In this document: positions 33,501-46,568 of the stretch, one piece after another
Layout of the letters: each line of letters opens with the position of its first letter
Position numbering within the stretch: the first letter of the stretch is position 1
Source of the DNA: Limnanthes douglasii subsp. nivea
Lineage: Eukaryota; Streptophyta; Magnoliopsida; Brassicales; Limnanthaceae
DNA length: 64,000 nt
Assembly (NCBI GenBank): GCA_036936605.1
Contig: JAUPFV010000003.1
Span: forward strand, 109,775,000 to 109,838,999
Direction: 5' to 3'
Translations under genes and position numbers: made by a program
The notes under the pieces: model-generated
Told to the model about the DNA's origin: nothing
What the model saw: only the letters and a program-made list of their open reading frames with translations
Database searches by the model: none

Positions 33501-34300
33501 TATTTTAATGCATATTTTCAAGATAGACTAAATAAAACTTTTAATTGTTCTATAAAATACATCAGCTTTAACCAAAATTATGTAAATACGAATTTTGAAA
33601 GAGTTCATAATAGCCATAAATTCTTGCAAAAGCTTCTTTTTTAGAATACTCAAATATTATGTTTTCTTTGTGTATATATCTACATGTTTTTATTCCCTAC
33701 TAAAACATCCATCAAATTTATCTTTCACATCTTAGTAACTTCTATTCAAATTAGTCAAAACTCCAGTTCAAAATATGATTGTTACTTTTCTGAGTAGTTG
33801 GAATTTGTCTTCTGCTACACCATACTCATTCATTTGATGTTCCATTAAAAAAATAAGTTCATTTTTAACCAAAAATACTAAAATTAATAAATATTCTTAC
33901 AACAGGAATATCCCCATAGTAGTTGAAGGTGTCAAATAACATTGCAAAATGAGTAAATGGAAAAACTATTCTTCTTTTTGTTACCACACCATTGGTTGCT
34001 GAAAGCTCTGAACCATAACTTCAATTTATAAGGTTTTTCATTTCCTTATTTACATTGTTACGATCTAAAGTAAAGAGTGCTTGATTTCAATCATTGGTGT
34101 AACATCTATATCTTCTATTATTTCTTCTAAAGTCATTGCTTACTTATTTTTCAGAATTGACATATGTACATGGTGTAATGTTATCTATTTTATAAATGAA
34201 TATTTTCAAGAGGAGACAAATTAAAATTTACGATTACAATAAATAAGACATATTGTTAAATCAGACATAAAATCCATAAAATCCAGATTGAGCATAAATT
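30581..34300. repeat. Dispersed repeat, copy B
   Basis: It is the counterpart of 12690-15692 and extends further left, where shorter blocks (cattacaaagtacaacacaag and tataaacaa) recur about 30660-31360. A duplicated agttcggataaagttgattt lies at 31421-31465. The Tat element is inserted at its left edge. No intact coding region is present. Confidence 0.68.
32805..34240. repeat. Tandem array, unit about 650-680 bp
   Basis: Similar segments begin near 32805, 33456 and 34137. Each carries (a/c)atgatgtaatgttatctatttta, aatattttcaag and later cttctgctacaccatgctc and ggtgtcaaat blocks. The third unit is cut after about 150 bp. Copy A holds the same unit at 14830 and 15590. Confidence 0.72.
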
Positions 34301-34899
34301 CATGTATAGTTGGTCCATTAAGTTCATGGTATAATGCCAAGTTCGTGATGCACATAGGGAAAATAGTATATTTAGGCGTTGTCATCACATTATCAACATA
34401 TCTGGAAAAAATCTCATAACAAAACACACATAAAAAAATACATTCAATACTTGAATTCATAATTATATCTAGAAAACATAAATTTCAAATAGAAACATTA
34501 GAATTGGTTGGGTATATAGATTGAAGGTAAGTTAGTAAGAGGATCATCAAATGTTTGATAATTTTACCGTAATATTCTTTTGAATGGCTTCAATTATAAG
34601 AGAAATATAATTATTACATAAATTTTTCATCTATGATTCAATAATCATGTTATCCCACATATGAGAAAAAAATTCATTTATTTATTTATCTATATCTTTG
34701 AAATATAAAATTTAAGTATTGAATAAATTAAAATTAAGTTAATCATGTTCACTTGTTAGCCTTAAACCTGTTTTTTCGATGTACACTTACATACTGAATA
34801 GTTATCTTTCATCGTTACATTACACGATTATTGTGTTCCCACAGTTGTCTGCAAGAAAACCAACACGTTATATTCTTTTTATTGTTTACCAAAAACACA
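34301..34899. other. A+T-rich spacer
   Basis: Nothing is recognised between repeat copy B and the gypsy remnant. Any 5' LTR of that element is not visible here. Confidence 0.4.
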
Positions 34900-35019
34900 T
34901 ATCTGATGGGAATCCCCAAGATAATGTGATAAGAATAAAATGTATTTTGTTAAAATCAAAATTGGTTGAATATGATAGGGTCATAAATGATAGCTTAGAG
35001 GAAATAGGAAGGAGTATCA

Positions 35020-36400
35020 GGGAAAGATGAAGGGGTCAGTTGACCATAGCATATATCACTTGCTAAGTAAGAAATTCGTCGTGCAATTCGAGCCTAGGAT
35101 TTTTGCCACTTCTAATAAGGACCATATATTCAGTCAAGGATATAATTAGATGCAGTCATATTTGTCTTCAAATATTATTTATGAACATCTACCCCGATGT
35201 TTTGAAATTTCAAATATGAAAAAGTATGATGGGAGTCAGGACCGCAACAACCATCTCGGGAAGTTTATAAAATTTATGATGAGTTTTGATGATGATGATA
35301 AGCTGATGGGTAGAGATATTTCCCACACTTTCAAGGATAGCACTTTAAAGTGGTATAATAGATTACTGCATTGATTGATCAAGCGTTTCGAAATATTTTG
35401 GATGATCTTCCGAATATAGTTTGTGGGAAGTAAAGAACTTAGGGGGAATCGAGATATAATAATTTAGTGTTGACAGCACCCGAATGAATCTTTAAAATAA
35501 TATACTTAATGCTTTATGAACACCAAAGATAGATTCATTGATTTCTTTGAATATGTGGCAATAGTTGCGCTCATACAAGGGCTATTAGCTGGTGAATTAG
35601 CCGATTTAGTGACTCGTAAAAAGTCAATGACATGGGTTGGTTTGTTAAACCAGGTCGAAAAGTAAATCACTATGGAGGAAACTAAAATATTAATACAACT
35701 TCATCAATATTGATTTTCCCCTACAACTCATCTTTCACAAGCAAGTAGTCAATCGTAAGCCACGATTAGTAATCATCTATGAGACTCTGAACAAGGTTCC
35801 CATCAACCATGACCAAGCTAATCTAATCTAGAGCAGCAATCTAGGCCGAGAGGAATCAGTGGGTCCAACCAGTTTATATCGTGAAACTAATTGAAAATGT
35901 TACAACCATATATGAAATTCCAAAAACATTGTGCAATTCCAAAGGCCTTTAAATATCTAGACTCCAAGGGAAAATCAAAACACACAATTATGAAAATATC
36001 ATAATGACGTGGGACACAATATTAAGGATTTTATTTCTTTAAAGAATGAGATACAATCATTAATAGAGAATCATAAATTGACTACCTTTGTTAAGTCACA
36101 AGCGGGTAATAAGCAAGTGAGAAACAGATCACAACCAAGTACAAGTGGGGCTCAAGCTGTATCACATGTTGTTCGAAGTAAAAATATAAAAAATAAAAAA
36201 CAAGAGAGTATAATGGTGACTATTAATAAATTTGATGTAGGTTTAGAGTATTTGGATCCTGAACCAGATCGGTTTCGAGTGAATATGGTGGTTGAAAATA
36301 CTGGAAAAAATTTCAAGATTTGTCACTTCTTCAAATCATTAACTATTTTTGGAGGAGATAAAATGACAACACCTTCAAGTTTTTCTATAAAAAGACATAT
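35020..36400 (+). pseudogene. Degenerate gag and linker of the truncated gypsy copy
   Basis: The capsid core reads MKKYDGSQDRNNHLGKFIKF then STLKWYNRLL, with stops before the next helix. The zinc-knuckle block is worn (KYHNDVGHNIKDFIS, with the last Cys replaced). The linker reads NKFDVGLEYLDPEPDRFRV and HFFKSLTIFGGDKMT, matching 2083-2322. The long open stretch 36009-36497 is a surviving part of this polyprotein, not a separate gene. Confidence 0.82.
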
Positions 36401-36469
36401 GGTTAGAAAAAAACCACAAACAAATGAAGATGATTTAAGAAATATCGTTGGCTCACATAGGGATGTTAT

Positions 36470-36800
36470 GGTGATAGGGAATATATTGAAGGCATAGAAA
36501 TTCGACTAATCTTGATTGAGACTGGTAGCTCGGCTAATATCTTATTTTTTATCTACCTATAAACAAATGAAGACCCCTTTTGTCATACTCTAAACAAACA
36601 AAACCATAGTGGGTTTTACAGGAAAATCCTTTGATGTTATTAGGAAGTTTGAATAGGAGGAAATTTTTGGTAAATGACTATGTGAGAAAATTGTCAGATT
36701 ATTATTTGTGGTGGTGGATTGCCAGACCCCCTTATAACATTATCTTTGCTAAATATCAGCTATCAAGGATGCATGTAGTGACATCAACAACTCATTAATG
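36470..36800 (+). pseudogene. Retropepsin with altered catalytic residue
   Basis: The active-site block reads RLILIETGSSANILF: the catalytic Asp of DTG is Glu. The first copy at 2420-2629 has the normal LIDTGSS at this point. Frameshifts follow within 60 bases. Confidence 0.75.
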
Positions 36801-37029
36801 TTTGAAATACACAGTTAGAAGTCAAATAAAGGTGGTTCAGAGTAGCAAAAAATGGTTAGGGAATGTCATATCACTACACTTGCTCCAAAGTCTCTGGATA
36901 ATGCGGCAACCAAGAAGGAATAACAATTAATTGAGTCATTTTCGGGTCAGATCAAGATAAATGGTCCAAGATAGACTCCTAGTGTTGTTATCCTAATTGA
37001 AGAGGTCAAAGTACACAATTTAATTGACG

Positions 37030-37996
37030 GGGAAAATTTTAGAATCTAAGCTATATTTCCATCGGAATTAAAAGAAAAAATATTATCATTCTTATCTAAA
37101 AATTTGCATATGTTTGCCGAGTGCAACAAAGATATGACTTGTGTACCGTTTAGTTTCATTTTCTATAAAAATTGGGAATCTTAGTATACATTATGGATGG
37201 TAGATATGGTGCTCATAAAAAAAGAATGGTAAATGGTGAATATGTATTGATTTCACAGATCTCAACAGAGCATGTCCCAATGATCTTTACCCAGTTGCTC
37301 GAATAAACTGGTCGGCGTATTCCACTTCTAGGAAATAAGTTGTTATATTTTATGGATACATTTGTTGGGTACAATCAGATACAAATAGATTTGAAGGACC
37401 AAGATTCTTTAAATTTATCACTGACAAGGGGCCACATTGGTATAAGGTAATGTCATTTGGCTTAATAAATGATGGGGCCACTTACCAACGTCTAGTTAAT
37501 AAAGATTTTGTCAGTCATATTAGGATAAATGTAGAAGTCTATATAGATGACATGATGGTGAGACGTATAAGAGAGGAAGATCATTTACTTGACCTCAAAT
37601 AAAAAATTTCTAATTTATAGGCCATTAATTTAAAGCTGAATCTAAAAAAATGTACTTTTAGAGTGCGTTTTTGGGGTACATCATTAATGAAAAATGAATC
37701 CAAGTTGACCCAACAAAATTAGATGCATTGTTAACTATAAATCCTTCCAGTCCACCAAAGAATTTCACGTGTTGACTGGAAGGGTGGAAGCTTTGAATAG
37801 GTTTATTTCAAGGTTATCGGATAAATGTGCGTACTTCTTCAAAATATTGAAAAACGCCAAAGAATTCAATTGATGCCCAAATTGTGATAAGGTATTTCTT
37901 GAAATCAAAATACATTCGTCTTCGCCCAAAACCCTATTTAAACCAGTCATCGGAGAAAGACTCTATATATATTTAATGGAGGTTGAGACTTATATA
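37030..37996 (+). pseudogene. Reverse transcriptase remnant
   Basis: The visible blocks are FMDTFVGYNQIQIDLKDQD (first catalytic Asp at 37355-37357), GATYQRLVNKDF and VYIDDMMV (Asp pair at 37546-37551 intact). The connection region follows with VDPTKLDALL, then LTGRVEALNRFISRLSDKC and FFKILKNAKEFN. Frames shift several times and stops interrupt, for example in the block after FN. Here the YIDDM box survives, unlike the Tat element. The reading ends at ERLYIYLMEVETYISL, where LINE sequence takes over. Confidence 0.85.
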
Positions 37997-39560
37997 AGTT
38001 TAAGAAAACATTACTACATCTGATAATAATCTAATTCTTAGTCACATAATTTGTAATGACCATGATGATATAACAATTTGGACCTTAGATAAATCTAAAG
38101 ATTTCAACACTAAAACAACTTGGAACAAAATAAAAAATAAGAGTAATCACTCAAAGTTTTTTGATAAAATCTGGAATAACAACATCCCTACCAAATCTTC
38201 CGTTCTGCTTTGGAAGTTTATGGAAGTCTAGATCTCAATTGATCATAACCTTTAAAATAATAACTTTATCATAACATCTAAGTGCTAATTTTTTACTAAC
38301 ACTCAGACAATTAGTCATACATTTGTTAACTATATTATTTCTTGAACTGTCTGGTCTGAATTAGTTGGGTTCTTTAATATAAATATGAAAATATAACATC
38401 TAAGAAGATGTTTAAAGTTATTCACATTAGAACCATGATTCTTTCAATTGTTTGTTGGACTGTCTGACACTTTAAAAACAAAGCTAAATTTGAAAACAAA
38501 AAGATTACTTCTAACCTTGTTTTAAATAAAATTTGTTTCATCTTAACCAAGTTAGACAATGCAAATGTTCTAAAAAGAAACTTTGGTATGGTGATCTGAA
38601 TATTGTAAAAACAAATTAGACTGTTATTTCCACATTAATGATAATAGCAAAGTGATTTCTTTAACATGAAACTACCCAAATGATGATAGACTTAAACTAA
38701 ATTATGATGGATTTTTCCTCTTAGATGGTGACTCCAGCGAGGATAGCATAATTAGGGACAAAAATGGTAATGTGTTAGTTGTTTATGGTAGATTGTACGC
38801 ATTTTTCTTATAAGAAAGTGGGCATTCAATCTGATTCTGTAATATTAATAAATATACTAGCATCTCGCCTTGCTCCTTGGTACTTAGAATCAACAATTAA
38901 ATGTTATAAAAAAACTCATTCTCCAGTATGATCATTAGACATATAATAAGAACACAAAGTCAGGCAGTAGATTAGCTTGCCAGTTGGACTCTTAAGTGTA
39001 AAATGAAGCAGGATTATACTAATAATCAAAATCATAATCCCCTTAGGTCCATAACTCTATTAGAAAGTATGGGCACATGTTACTTAAGGCCTGATATATA
39101 GTTAAGGATTTATATGATCCTCGTATATTATTTTTCAATTCTATAGCAATTGATTTGATAAGATTTTTCAGGTTAGTGGAAGTCTGTGAGTTCTTTCTTC
39201 AAATCATCAAGCTAATCCTGATCAACTTAGCCTCATCGATCAAGAAGAAGTTGAGAGTCATCTTAGTTGTTCATATGAATCAATGATATAAGATGGAACC
39301 ACTGCTAATGGAAGAGGAATTCAATGACAATCCATGATGATATATGTCCAGATTCGTATTGTTCTTCAAGAGAAGTATATAAAAGTTATGCTTGCCTTTA
39401 AGATTACCAAAATAAATCTAGTCATGATCAGCATATAAAAGTAAAGTTAGATGTTCAAAAGTCTGATCAACTAGCATTACTGTGTATCAAGTTGGTGAAC
39501 CATGATAACATTACTCAATTGTAATAAAAAAATTCACTAATAAAAGTTTTATTTGAATGG
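37997..39560 (+). mobile_element. 5'-truncated LINE fragment (zinc-binding region and RNase H)
   Basis: The left end falls in the zf-RVT region: DDITIWTLDKSKDFNTKTTW, KFFDKIWNNNIPTKSSVLLW. Next come a CWT-like block and an RNase H domain with LNYDG, IIRDKNGNVLVVYG, and SDSVILINILASRLAPWYLE. The segment after about 39010 is non-coding and ends in an A+T-rich tail with aataaaa strings near 39540. The last part aligns with the short minus-strand LINE at 11.3-11.6 kb. I found no target duplication. Confidence 0.8.
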
Positions 39561-40231
39561 GGAAAATGAACTCATTAATAGATAATACAAATATATCTTA
39601 AGATTCTTAAAAGTCTAGCCGAAAACAGTTGTCAGAAAGCATGGTATATTTAAAAAAAATATATGTATACAACAAATAAATATACAATCAAGTTTGAGTA
39701 AAAAAATCACAAATAAAAACAAAAATGTTATGAATAAGACAATTTAAAACTTTAAATTAATTCTCTCTTAAAGATTGAAAAAGCTACTGATAATAAAGAA
39801 ATTTGTTTGACTCATCCTAAACTTATAACTCATTCGATCAATATATTAAAGATTCAAAACTTATTGGATCAAATATGTGTAGATTAAGGATATATAAAAA
39901 GATATTAGTATACTCTAATATATTGTATATTCAAAAAAATTATTACTCGTAGATGAGTTTAAAATCTTATTCAAATTTAAAATAGTTTTTTGTTTTTTAT
40001 ATAAAATAAATCTAGTTTGTTATGAATAATATATATAATTTTTTTAGATTATAAATAATATTTTTATTTTTATTATATATAAATAATATATTTTTTTAAA
40101 TATAAAAACAGTTTTTTATTTAATAAATAAAAAATAGTTCGTATTATTATTATTATTTATAAATAATATATAACGTTTTATTATATAAATTTATATTTTT
40201 TTAATTTAATAAACAAACATTTAGTTTTTAC

Positions 40232-40296
<65 letters not shown>

Positions 40297-40690
40297 GTTC
40301 AATGTTTATGTGTTATAAAAAAAATCTAAATACATTTTAGATGTTCATTGGACCTACCTAAACTTATTTGTATATGTTCATGAATTAATCCAACTCAGAA
40401 CGGCTACTTTCTAGAATGAGATTTTGTCATTCCTATAAAAAATTGATTTTCAAACCTTTCAAAACAAGTGTATTGTTTTTTAAAATATTCCACTGATTAT
40501 ATTTATTGGTCTCCTAATCTTCAATTTTCAAGTCACAATACTTGAAGAATTTCATCTTTTGTACATAATTTTCTTCAACTTTGCTATAAACTTTGAGTCT
40601 ATGTTACCCGCCTTAAATAGTCGTTTTTTCTATTTTAAATGAGTTTTTGGATACCATTTTTTCCTTCACCGACAAAACACGCTCCGTACT
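39561..40690. other. A+T-rich stretch
   Basis: No gene is seen. It includes an (ATT)n microsatellite (40232-40297) and long A/T runs. Confidence 0.5.
40232..40297. repeat. (TTA)n microsatellite
   Basis: About 22 uninterrupted triplets. Confidence 0.95.
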
Positions 40691-42430
40691 CCCACTCTTA
40701 ACAATGGATGAGTTTTACTTCATCTATTTGTTTATCAAACTTCTTAGAGAGCTCATGTTCTGGTCATTTCAATGGCTACAACGGTGACCATAAAATCACT
40801 ACCATATGTGGCTATTATGTTTGGTTTTGTGTGGATCATGGAGTTCATATACATCTCACTTTTAAAGGTCTGAGTAACATATACTTCTTCAAGAAGACTT
40901 TTTGTCTCTGAAATACATGTTTCTCCCCGATGACATCTCACATTTCAGCCTTCACCTTCTCTCGCCTATTTTAATACGTGGATTAGATTTAATATCTTCA
41001 AGAACCTTAGTCTTACGATAACTTATGTTACCGTAGTGATCATTTCCTACGCCTTTCCCTCCAAATTTGATGGTTGTTTTAATTCCTACAAAATATTATC
41101 TCTCTGTCAGAGATCACCCAGAATACCGAATTTCTTTCTCATTCTCTTATTTTGTAAGTAATAACCTAACCACTATCACTTTCTTCTTTTTTGAAAATTA
41201 TCTCACCAAAATATTGAGTTTATATTACTATGTGTACCTACTCGGTGTATCATCATGGTCAACATGTGAAAAAATTCTAAATCAAAGAGGATGAGCACCA
41301 ACTCCTCTAAAAGATCTGGTACATTAAGGAAAGTTAAACCTCGCTTCAATTCTCGTACTCATACCAACATGCTCAACAACGAGATTCACCTCATGGTGTC
41401 CTCATACCTTCCTTTGGCCTTTTGCGACGCTTCCCTGTCTCCTAAAAGCAGATCATCGTTCAGTTTTTCCCACTTTTATCCTGAAATATTTAGACCCGTC
41501 AAAACCAGTTATCATATATATGTGCATGTTATTCTTCTCTTCGTATATGCAACCTCCCCACCCTTATCTAGCTCAAGACATGACTATCACGCCAAGATCA
41601 AAATTGTAGGATTGCTCTGGCATAGACGGGTATTTTAATGGAAAGTATGCCACAGTCTCTAAAAATTCTATCCTCTCAGGGCGACACACAACTCGATGAT
41701 GAGAAATACCCGTCTGAGGCTAATTATAGTAACCCTAATACCAAACTGGGTCGCTTGGCGGCTATTTATTCAGTGATCCTTGTCTTTTCCAATTTGATTG
41801 TCTTGCCCTTGGACCACATGACAGTGGTAACCTCAAACATTCACCTAGATCTATCAACATTATTTGCTTAGTCCCCACCGTCTTGTAGGTTCCCATGTGA
41901 ATATTATGAAAGCCTCCGTCATTGTGAGCTCTATGATCGTTAATGATATTAAAACTCTATAGTTCTTTTAATCATTTTGAGTCATACATCAGAGTCACAC
42001 AAGGTAATTGCTAGTGGTACTCAGAATATTTGCAGGCCTACCAATATGCATGCATTAACTATCTATGCAGACACTTATATTTCTTCTATTTTGCATGGCT
42101 AAAACGTCGCTTTAAGGCTCATTTCAACCTTCTAAGCCTATTGCGCAAATCCCATATTCAAGAATACTTTAACCGATTTTTTCAATCACTTTAACCTGGT
42201 TAGGCCTAGATCTAGCACTAATCTGAACAACCTAGCCCATGGTATTCAACATACCGTAGAGCAACAAAATCTATTTAACCCTCTTTACCCCCTATGATTT
42301 CTCAGCATCTCATGACACCATCCTCTCCACCATCCATCTATGATTGTGCATACCTATGCGTCCTCTATTGCGCTAGATCCACATGAATTCCTATACTTTC
42401 CCTTAAAAGTAATATGTCCCTTGATTCCCT
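40691..42430 (+). other. Probable 5' part of the old LINE
   Basis: Several plus-strand readings (41067-41294, 41291-41638, 41638-41871) are open for 75-115 codons, but I recognise no domain in them. Base composition changes from the A+T-rich flank to a more even, pyrimidine-rich stretch that continues into the recognisable ORF1 at 42440. They are probably worn LINE leader or ORF1 N-terminus, though another old element cannot be excluded. Confidence 0.35.
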
Positions 42431-42439
42431 CAATTATTT

Positions 42440-43130
42440 ATAGGGGGTAGCAAATGTGGACGAGCCATCAATCGGCATCGTGGTAATCACAGTTAATTTG
42501 TCTCTCAAGCCTTTACCTTTCAAGCCTTTTCCTCCAACTATGGTATATAGCATTTCTTCGCCTCTAGCAAGTACGCTTAAACCACATCCTATTACTATAT
42601 ATGCTAATGCAGCCCATGTGCATGTCCTATTCTCCACCCCTCTACATAATACATAGACCTAGGGAAATTTTTTCTTCCGTCTTTGCATTGATGACAATAC
42701 CACCTTAGTGCTCAAAGCAACACCTTGGGTTTTAAATAGTCATCCCATATTACTTAAAAGATGGAAACTAGGGGTATCTACAATAAAAGACCCTTTGAAG
42801 TTTATTCCTCTTTGGGTTACGTTTCACAGACTTCCCCACGACCTTTGGCCAGAGAAAGGGCTTAGTCTTCTTAGTAGCTTTCTTAGCACTTCTAGTTATG
42901 TTGACACCGACACCACCAGTAAGTTTGTTTATCTTTTTCTAAAATTTGTATCATCAGGAATACTACTAACGAGTTTCATAAAGTTTGAGGAATCAGATTT
43001 TTAATAGAATGTACATCTCTTTATATAGAATACCAAGGTTTACCTTTATTGTGCAACAAGTGTAACATATTTAGTCACAAATATATGAACGAGCCTGACC
43101 CATGAACGAGCCTGACCCGCCCTCCTCTTT
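42440..43130 (+). pseudogene. LINE ORF1 remnant (DUF4283-like and worn zinc knuckle)
   Basis: The block LVLKATPWVLNSHPILLKRW, then IPLWVTFHRLPHDLWPEKG and a VDTDTT end, is the DUF4283 RNA-binding pattern of plant LINE ORF1 and related proteins. The following knuckle reads CNKCNIFSH and then lacks the last Cys. A 17-bp tandem duplication (43085-43118, unit atgaacgagcctgaccc) sits just after it and shifts the frame. Confidence 0.75.
43085..43118. repeat. 17-bp tandem duplication
   Basis: Two exact units atgaacgagcctgaccc. Seventeen is not a multiple of three, so it breaks LINE ORF1. Confidence 0.9.
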
Positions 43131-43499
43131 ACGCTATGACAATATGCAACATACGCCCTTAATGACATGTAAAAAATATATAGTTAACAACAACACTCAA
43201 CCTTTCAGGTATCCTTGAGTGATAGCGACACACCTCCTCCCCTGATTACAATACTTTATTAATGGGCCTTGATGGGAACAGAGATGAAGCCCCCTTAATG
43301 GAGATGGAAATCGTTAGATACCCACAAGATAACATTACCCTCGTAAAAGTCTTCTCTGAGTCACTCGATATTGATGAAACAGTAACAAAAGTTAACTCTT
43401 CTGCAACTCATTCTAGGATGAATGTCATTGTTCATGAAGTACATGAGCATCTAAAGGATAATATGGTCATTGACCAGTAAATCTTGTAAGTTTTCTTTC

Positions 43500-46400
43500 C
43501 TTTGCATTATCATTATTATTATCCCATCTCAAAATGTGTGTGGTCTTAATGGCTCTATCCGCCAAAAAAATACGTTACCAAATATATTTTCTCGAATCGT
43601 ATTACTCTAATTTGTTATTAGAACCTAAATTCAAACAAAATAAAACTGATTGTACCATTCATTGTATGCTTTCTTATTGGAACTACAAGACCAATCACAA
43701 CATGAACTCCTAAGGTAGAGTTTGGTTGGTTTGGAATCCTAATGTATTTATAGTCGTATTTGACTATATATCCCTTATATTATAAATTGTTCATTATATA
43801 TTGTCTAACAGTTCCTTCACTCTTTCTGCTATCTACGGGTTCAAAAAAATTTCCAATCGTGCCCTCTTTTGGAATGTATATAAATGTTTCGGTATGGAAA
43901 CTTTCGGAATTCTATGGGCGAATTTAATGGCATCAGTAAATCAAATGACCGAACAAGAATTCAGACCTCTGGACCTCGTTAATGAATGATTTAATATAAT
44001 AAGCTCAATGATATTTGAGCCATTAAATCTCGATTCTCCTGGTCCAACAAACAGGTTAGTAATCTCATCTTTTTAGAATAGATCGTGTTCTTTTTAACAT
44101 TTATTGCGATGATCATTTTCTAAAATCCATTGTTCACTGCGATTATCCATGTACCTTGTCTTCTTACTCGTCTTAGTACTCCAAGTTACTTTTCCAAAAA
44201 ACCATTCTAGTTTTTTAATATGTGGCAATATCCCTCTGACTAAAATTTTATCATCATAAGTAACCAAAATCTCCCTATCGAAAACTTTGTTATTTCCATT
44301 GTCTCTGCCAAGCTGAAGCACTTCCAAATTTCTCTCTCATGTCATATAAAAGTGAGTTTAGTACCGTAAGTGAGTGTGCCTCATCCGCACAATCCATTAT
44401 CCTTCAAACCAAACATAAACTGGTTAGTGACTCACTCAACCCCTCTCTTATCGTGGCATGAATTTTTGCATCCCAGAATTATGTCTTTTTCAACCATACT
44501 GAAGAGTATTTCCTCAATTAGGAGTTTTGAGAGACTTGGCTCAAGTTGGAGGACTGTAATCTTATTTTTTTCCATAACAATATCGAATCTAACATCTTCA
44601 GAAAATTTTATTTCCATTAAGAACCCTCGGTGTTTCATTTTTTATTTTCTCAATGGGGTTGCAAATATCTTTATTAACCACTTCACCAATATCTTTGGTG
44701 TAAGGAACCCCAATAACTACTTTGGCCTCAAAAAGTTAGAAGTCTGATCTCTAACAGATTTAATAACTCTAAAAATCTCATATAATTCAGTCAGATCTCG
44801 ATGATGAGATCAATAATGCTTTGTGTAGTATTGACAATAACAACGCGCCCGGTCTTGACGCCTACAACGCTAGTTTTTTTAAGTCTTCTTAGTCCACTAT
44901 TAGCCTTAACTTATACGAATTCAACATTTCTTCCACTATAACTGTATGGACCACTGCTAGAACAAGACTCTCATTTCTTTGATCCCGAAGTCGGATAACC
45001 CATATCTCACATCCGATTCCAAACTCATTATTTGCTGCAATGTTAGTTACAAGGTCATTTACAAAAAAATTACTAAGAGGGTTAATGACTCTCTGCCCTC
45101 TCTCATTGACCCTTCAGAATTGGTCTTCGCACATGGTCGAAGTATCTCTAACAATATTATTATTTCTCCATATTTACCATACCAACAGGAAAGGTCACTG
45201 AACAGCCCTTAAAATAGATCTGATGAAAGTCTCCGAAAATGTTCGACAACATCTTCTTATGTACATCCTTTATGTCATAAATATTTCCAATTTAATAATT
45301 GGTTGGACTATTCAATGCATCTTCACTCCTTCGTATTTGACTAGCATTACCAGTAATATTTTAAGTTCTTTTCGCGCTAAACATAAACTTTGTGAACGAA
45401 ACCCTTTTTCCTCATGTCCTATTGATACAAGTACTCTCAAGAATTCTCAAAGGGAAGAGTTAACACCCCTCATGCGACTTTTACTAGAATTGTCATAAGC
45501 CCAAAATGAGTAACCTCTATTTCGCTCAGACTTAATGATTTTTTGTCGTACTAATAATAAATCTATTAACCTTGTTAAAGATGACCTAGAAGAATTATCC
45601 AACCTTTCAGACTTCGAACTAAATCTCAGCAAGAGTCATATTTATCTCTCACGCGTATCAAACTTGATATATCATTATATCATCTCTTCTTTAAGGTTTA
45701 AGAAGGGTTTCCTTTTTGCGTATTACCTTGACGTTCCTCTCATTACCTCCCTTCTTTATTAAAATAACTACAGGTCACACTTCAAAAAAATAACCAGTCA
45801 TATCAACACGTAGACCTCAAAACAATTTTACTATGTGGATATATTCTAGTTTATCAAGGTTATCTTATTCGTCGGTCACGTTTATTGTTCTTATGTCTTT
45901 ATTTTTCTAGTATGCGTCCTTAAGTAAATATTTCAATTTTTTCCTAGATTATTTTTCGAGACATGGGATGAAAATCTCATGTTCGAAAGTCCTCTGGTCT
46001 AAGATCACCTTGAAATTTTGGAAGGTGGCTTTGGGATTCTTGACCTTAGGGTTTTGAATCAGATTGCTGCTCTTAACCATTCCTGGTCCATTTTGAATGA
46101 CAATACTTCCTCAATTTGTTGTAACTGGATGCTGATGGATGAAAGTGAAAGACAAAAGCCTTTGAAACCTCCTTGTTGGCGCATCCTTTAGTTGGGGGTG
46201 GACGAAGATCGCTAACTTAAGACCCATCGCCCCTAGGCTCTTCAAATCTGAAGTAGGCATGGGTTAGACACCTTCCTCTGGTATGATCATTGACTCTTCT
46301 TTAATTTCTTATTGACCGTGTGCTCTCCATATTATAAATTATGCTAGAATATGGATCAATAGAGAGATATATGATATTATTTGCAACAGCTATTGGAACC

Positions 46401-46565
46401 GTTCACTTAAATCCGCTCCAGTGGAAGATCTCACATATTTTATCTGCTCGAAATTAGTTTGGTTGTCAGTTTGTTCCATTCCCCTCATTTAGGGAGGATG
46501 TTATGATCTGGATATCAAACTAGAACCGTAACTCTTTCAATATTAACAATACATATCATTTAATT
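43500..46565 (+). pseudogene. LINE ORF2 remnant (endonuclease and reverse transcriptase)
   Basis: Endonuclease: NVCGLNGSIRQKN (about 43533) and a GWFGIL-like block near 43725, then a worn middle. RT: DEINNALCSIDNNNAPGLDAYNASFFK (about 44800), LISLIPKSDNPYL, CCNVSYKVIYKKI, VFAHGRSISNNIII, and a WTIQCIFTPSYL block at 45300. The box C region near 45510 has FA followed by a two-base loss where the Asp pair should be, so the catalytic centre is gone. The EGGFGILDLRVLNQIAALNH block lies at 46020. The reading is cut by the insertion at 46569 and resumes at 48022. Confidence 0.8.
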
Positions 46566-46568
46566 CAA

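Larger units (their letters stand above)
34900..37996 (+). mobile_element. Second copy of the 5'-end Ty3/gypsy family, truncated
   Basis: From about 35020 the translated blocks follow the element at 1-3962 in order: a DHLL-like entry, the capsid core, zinc-knuckle region, linker, protease, then RT. It goes further than the first copy, through RT and its connection to RNase H, and stops abruptly at about 37996 where LINE sequence begins. No LTR is recognised on either side, so both ends are lost. Confidence 0.85.

Noticed and set aside
44094..44327. 77-codon minus-strand frame with a protein-like composition
   Set aside because: It lies opposite the LINE endonuclease remnant, has no family pattern, and is best explained as a shadow.
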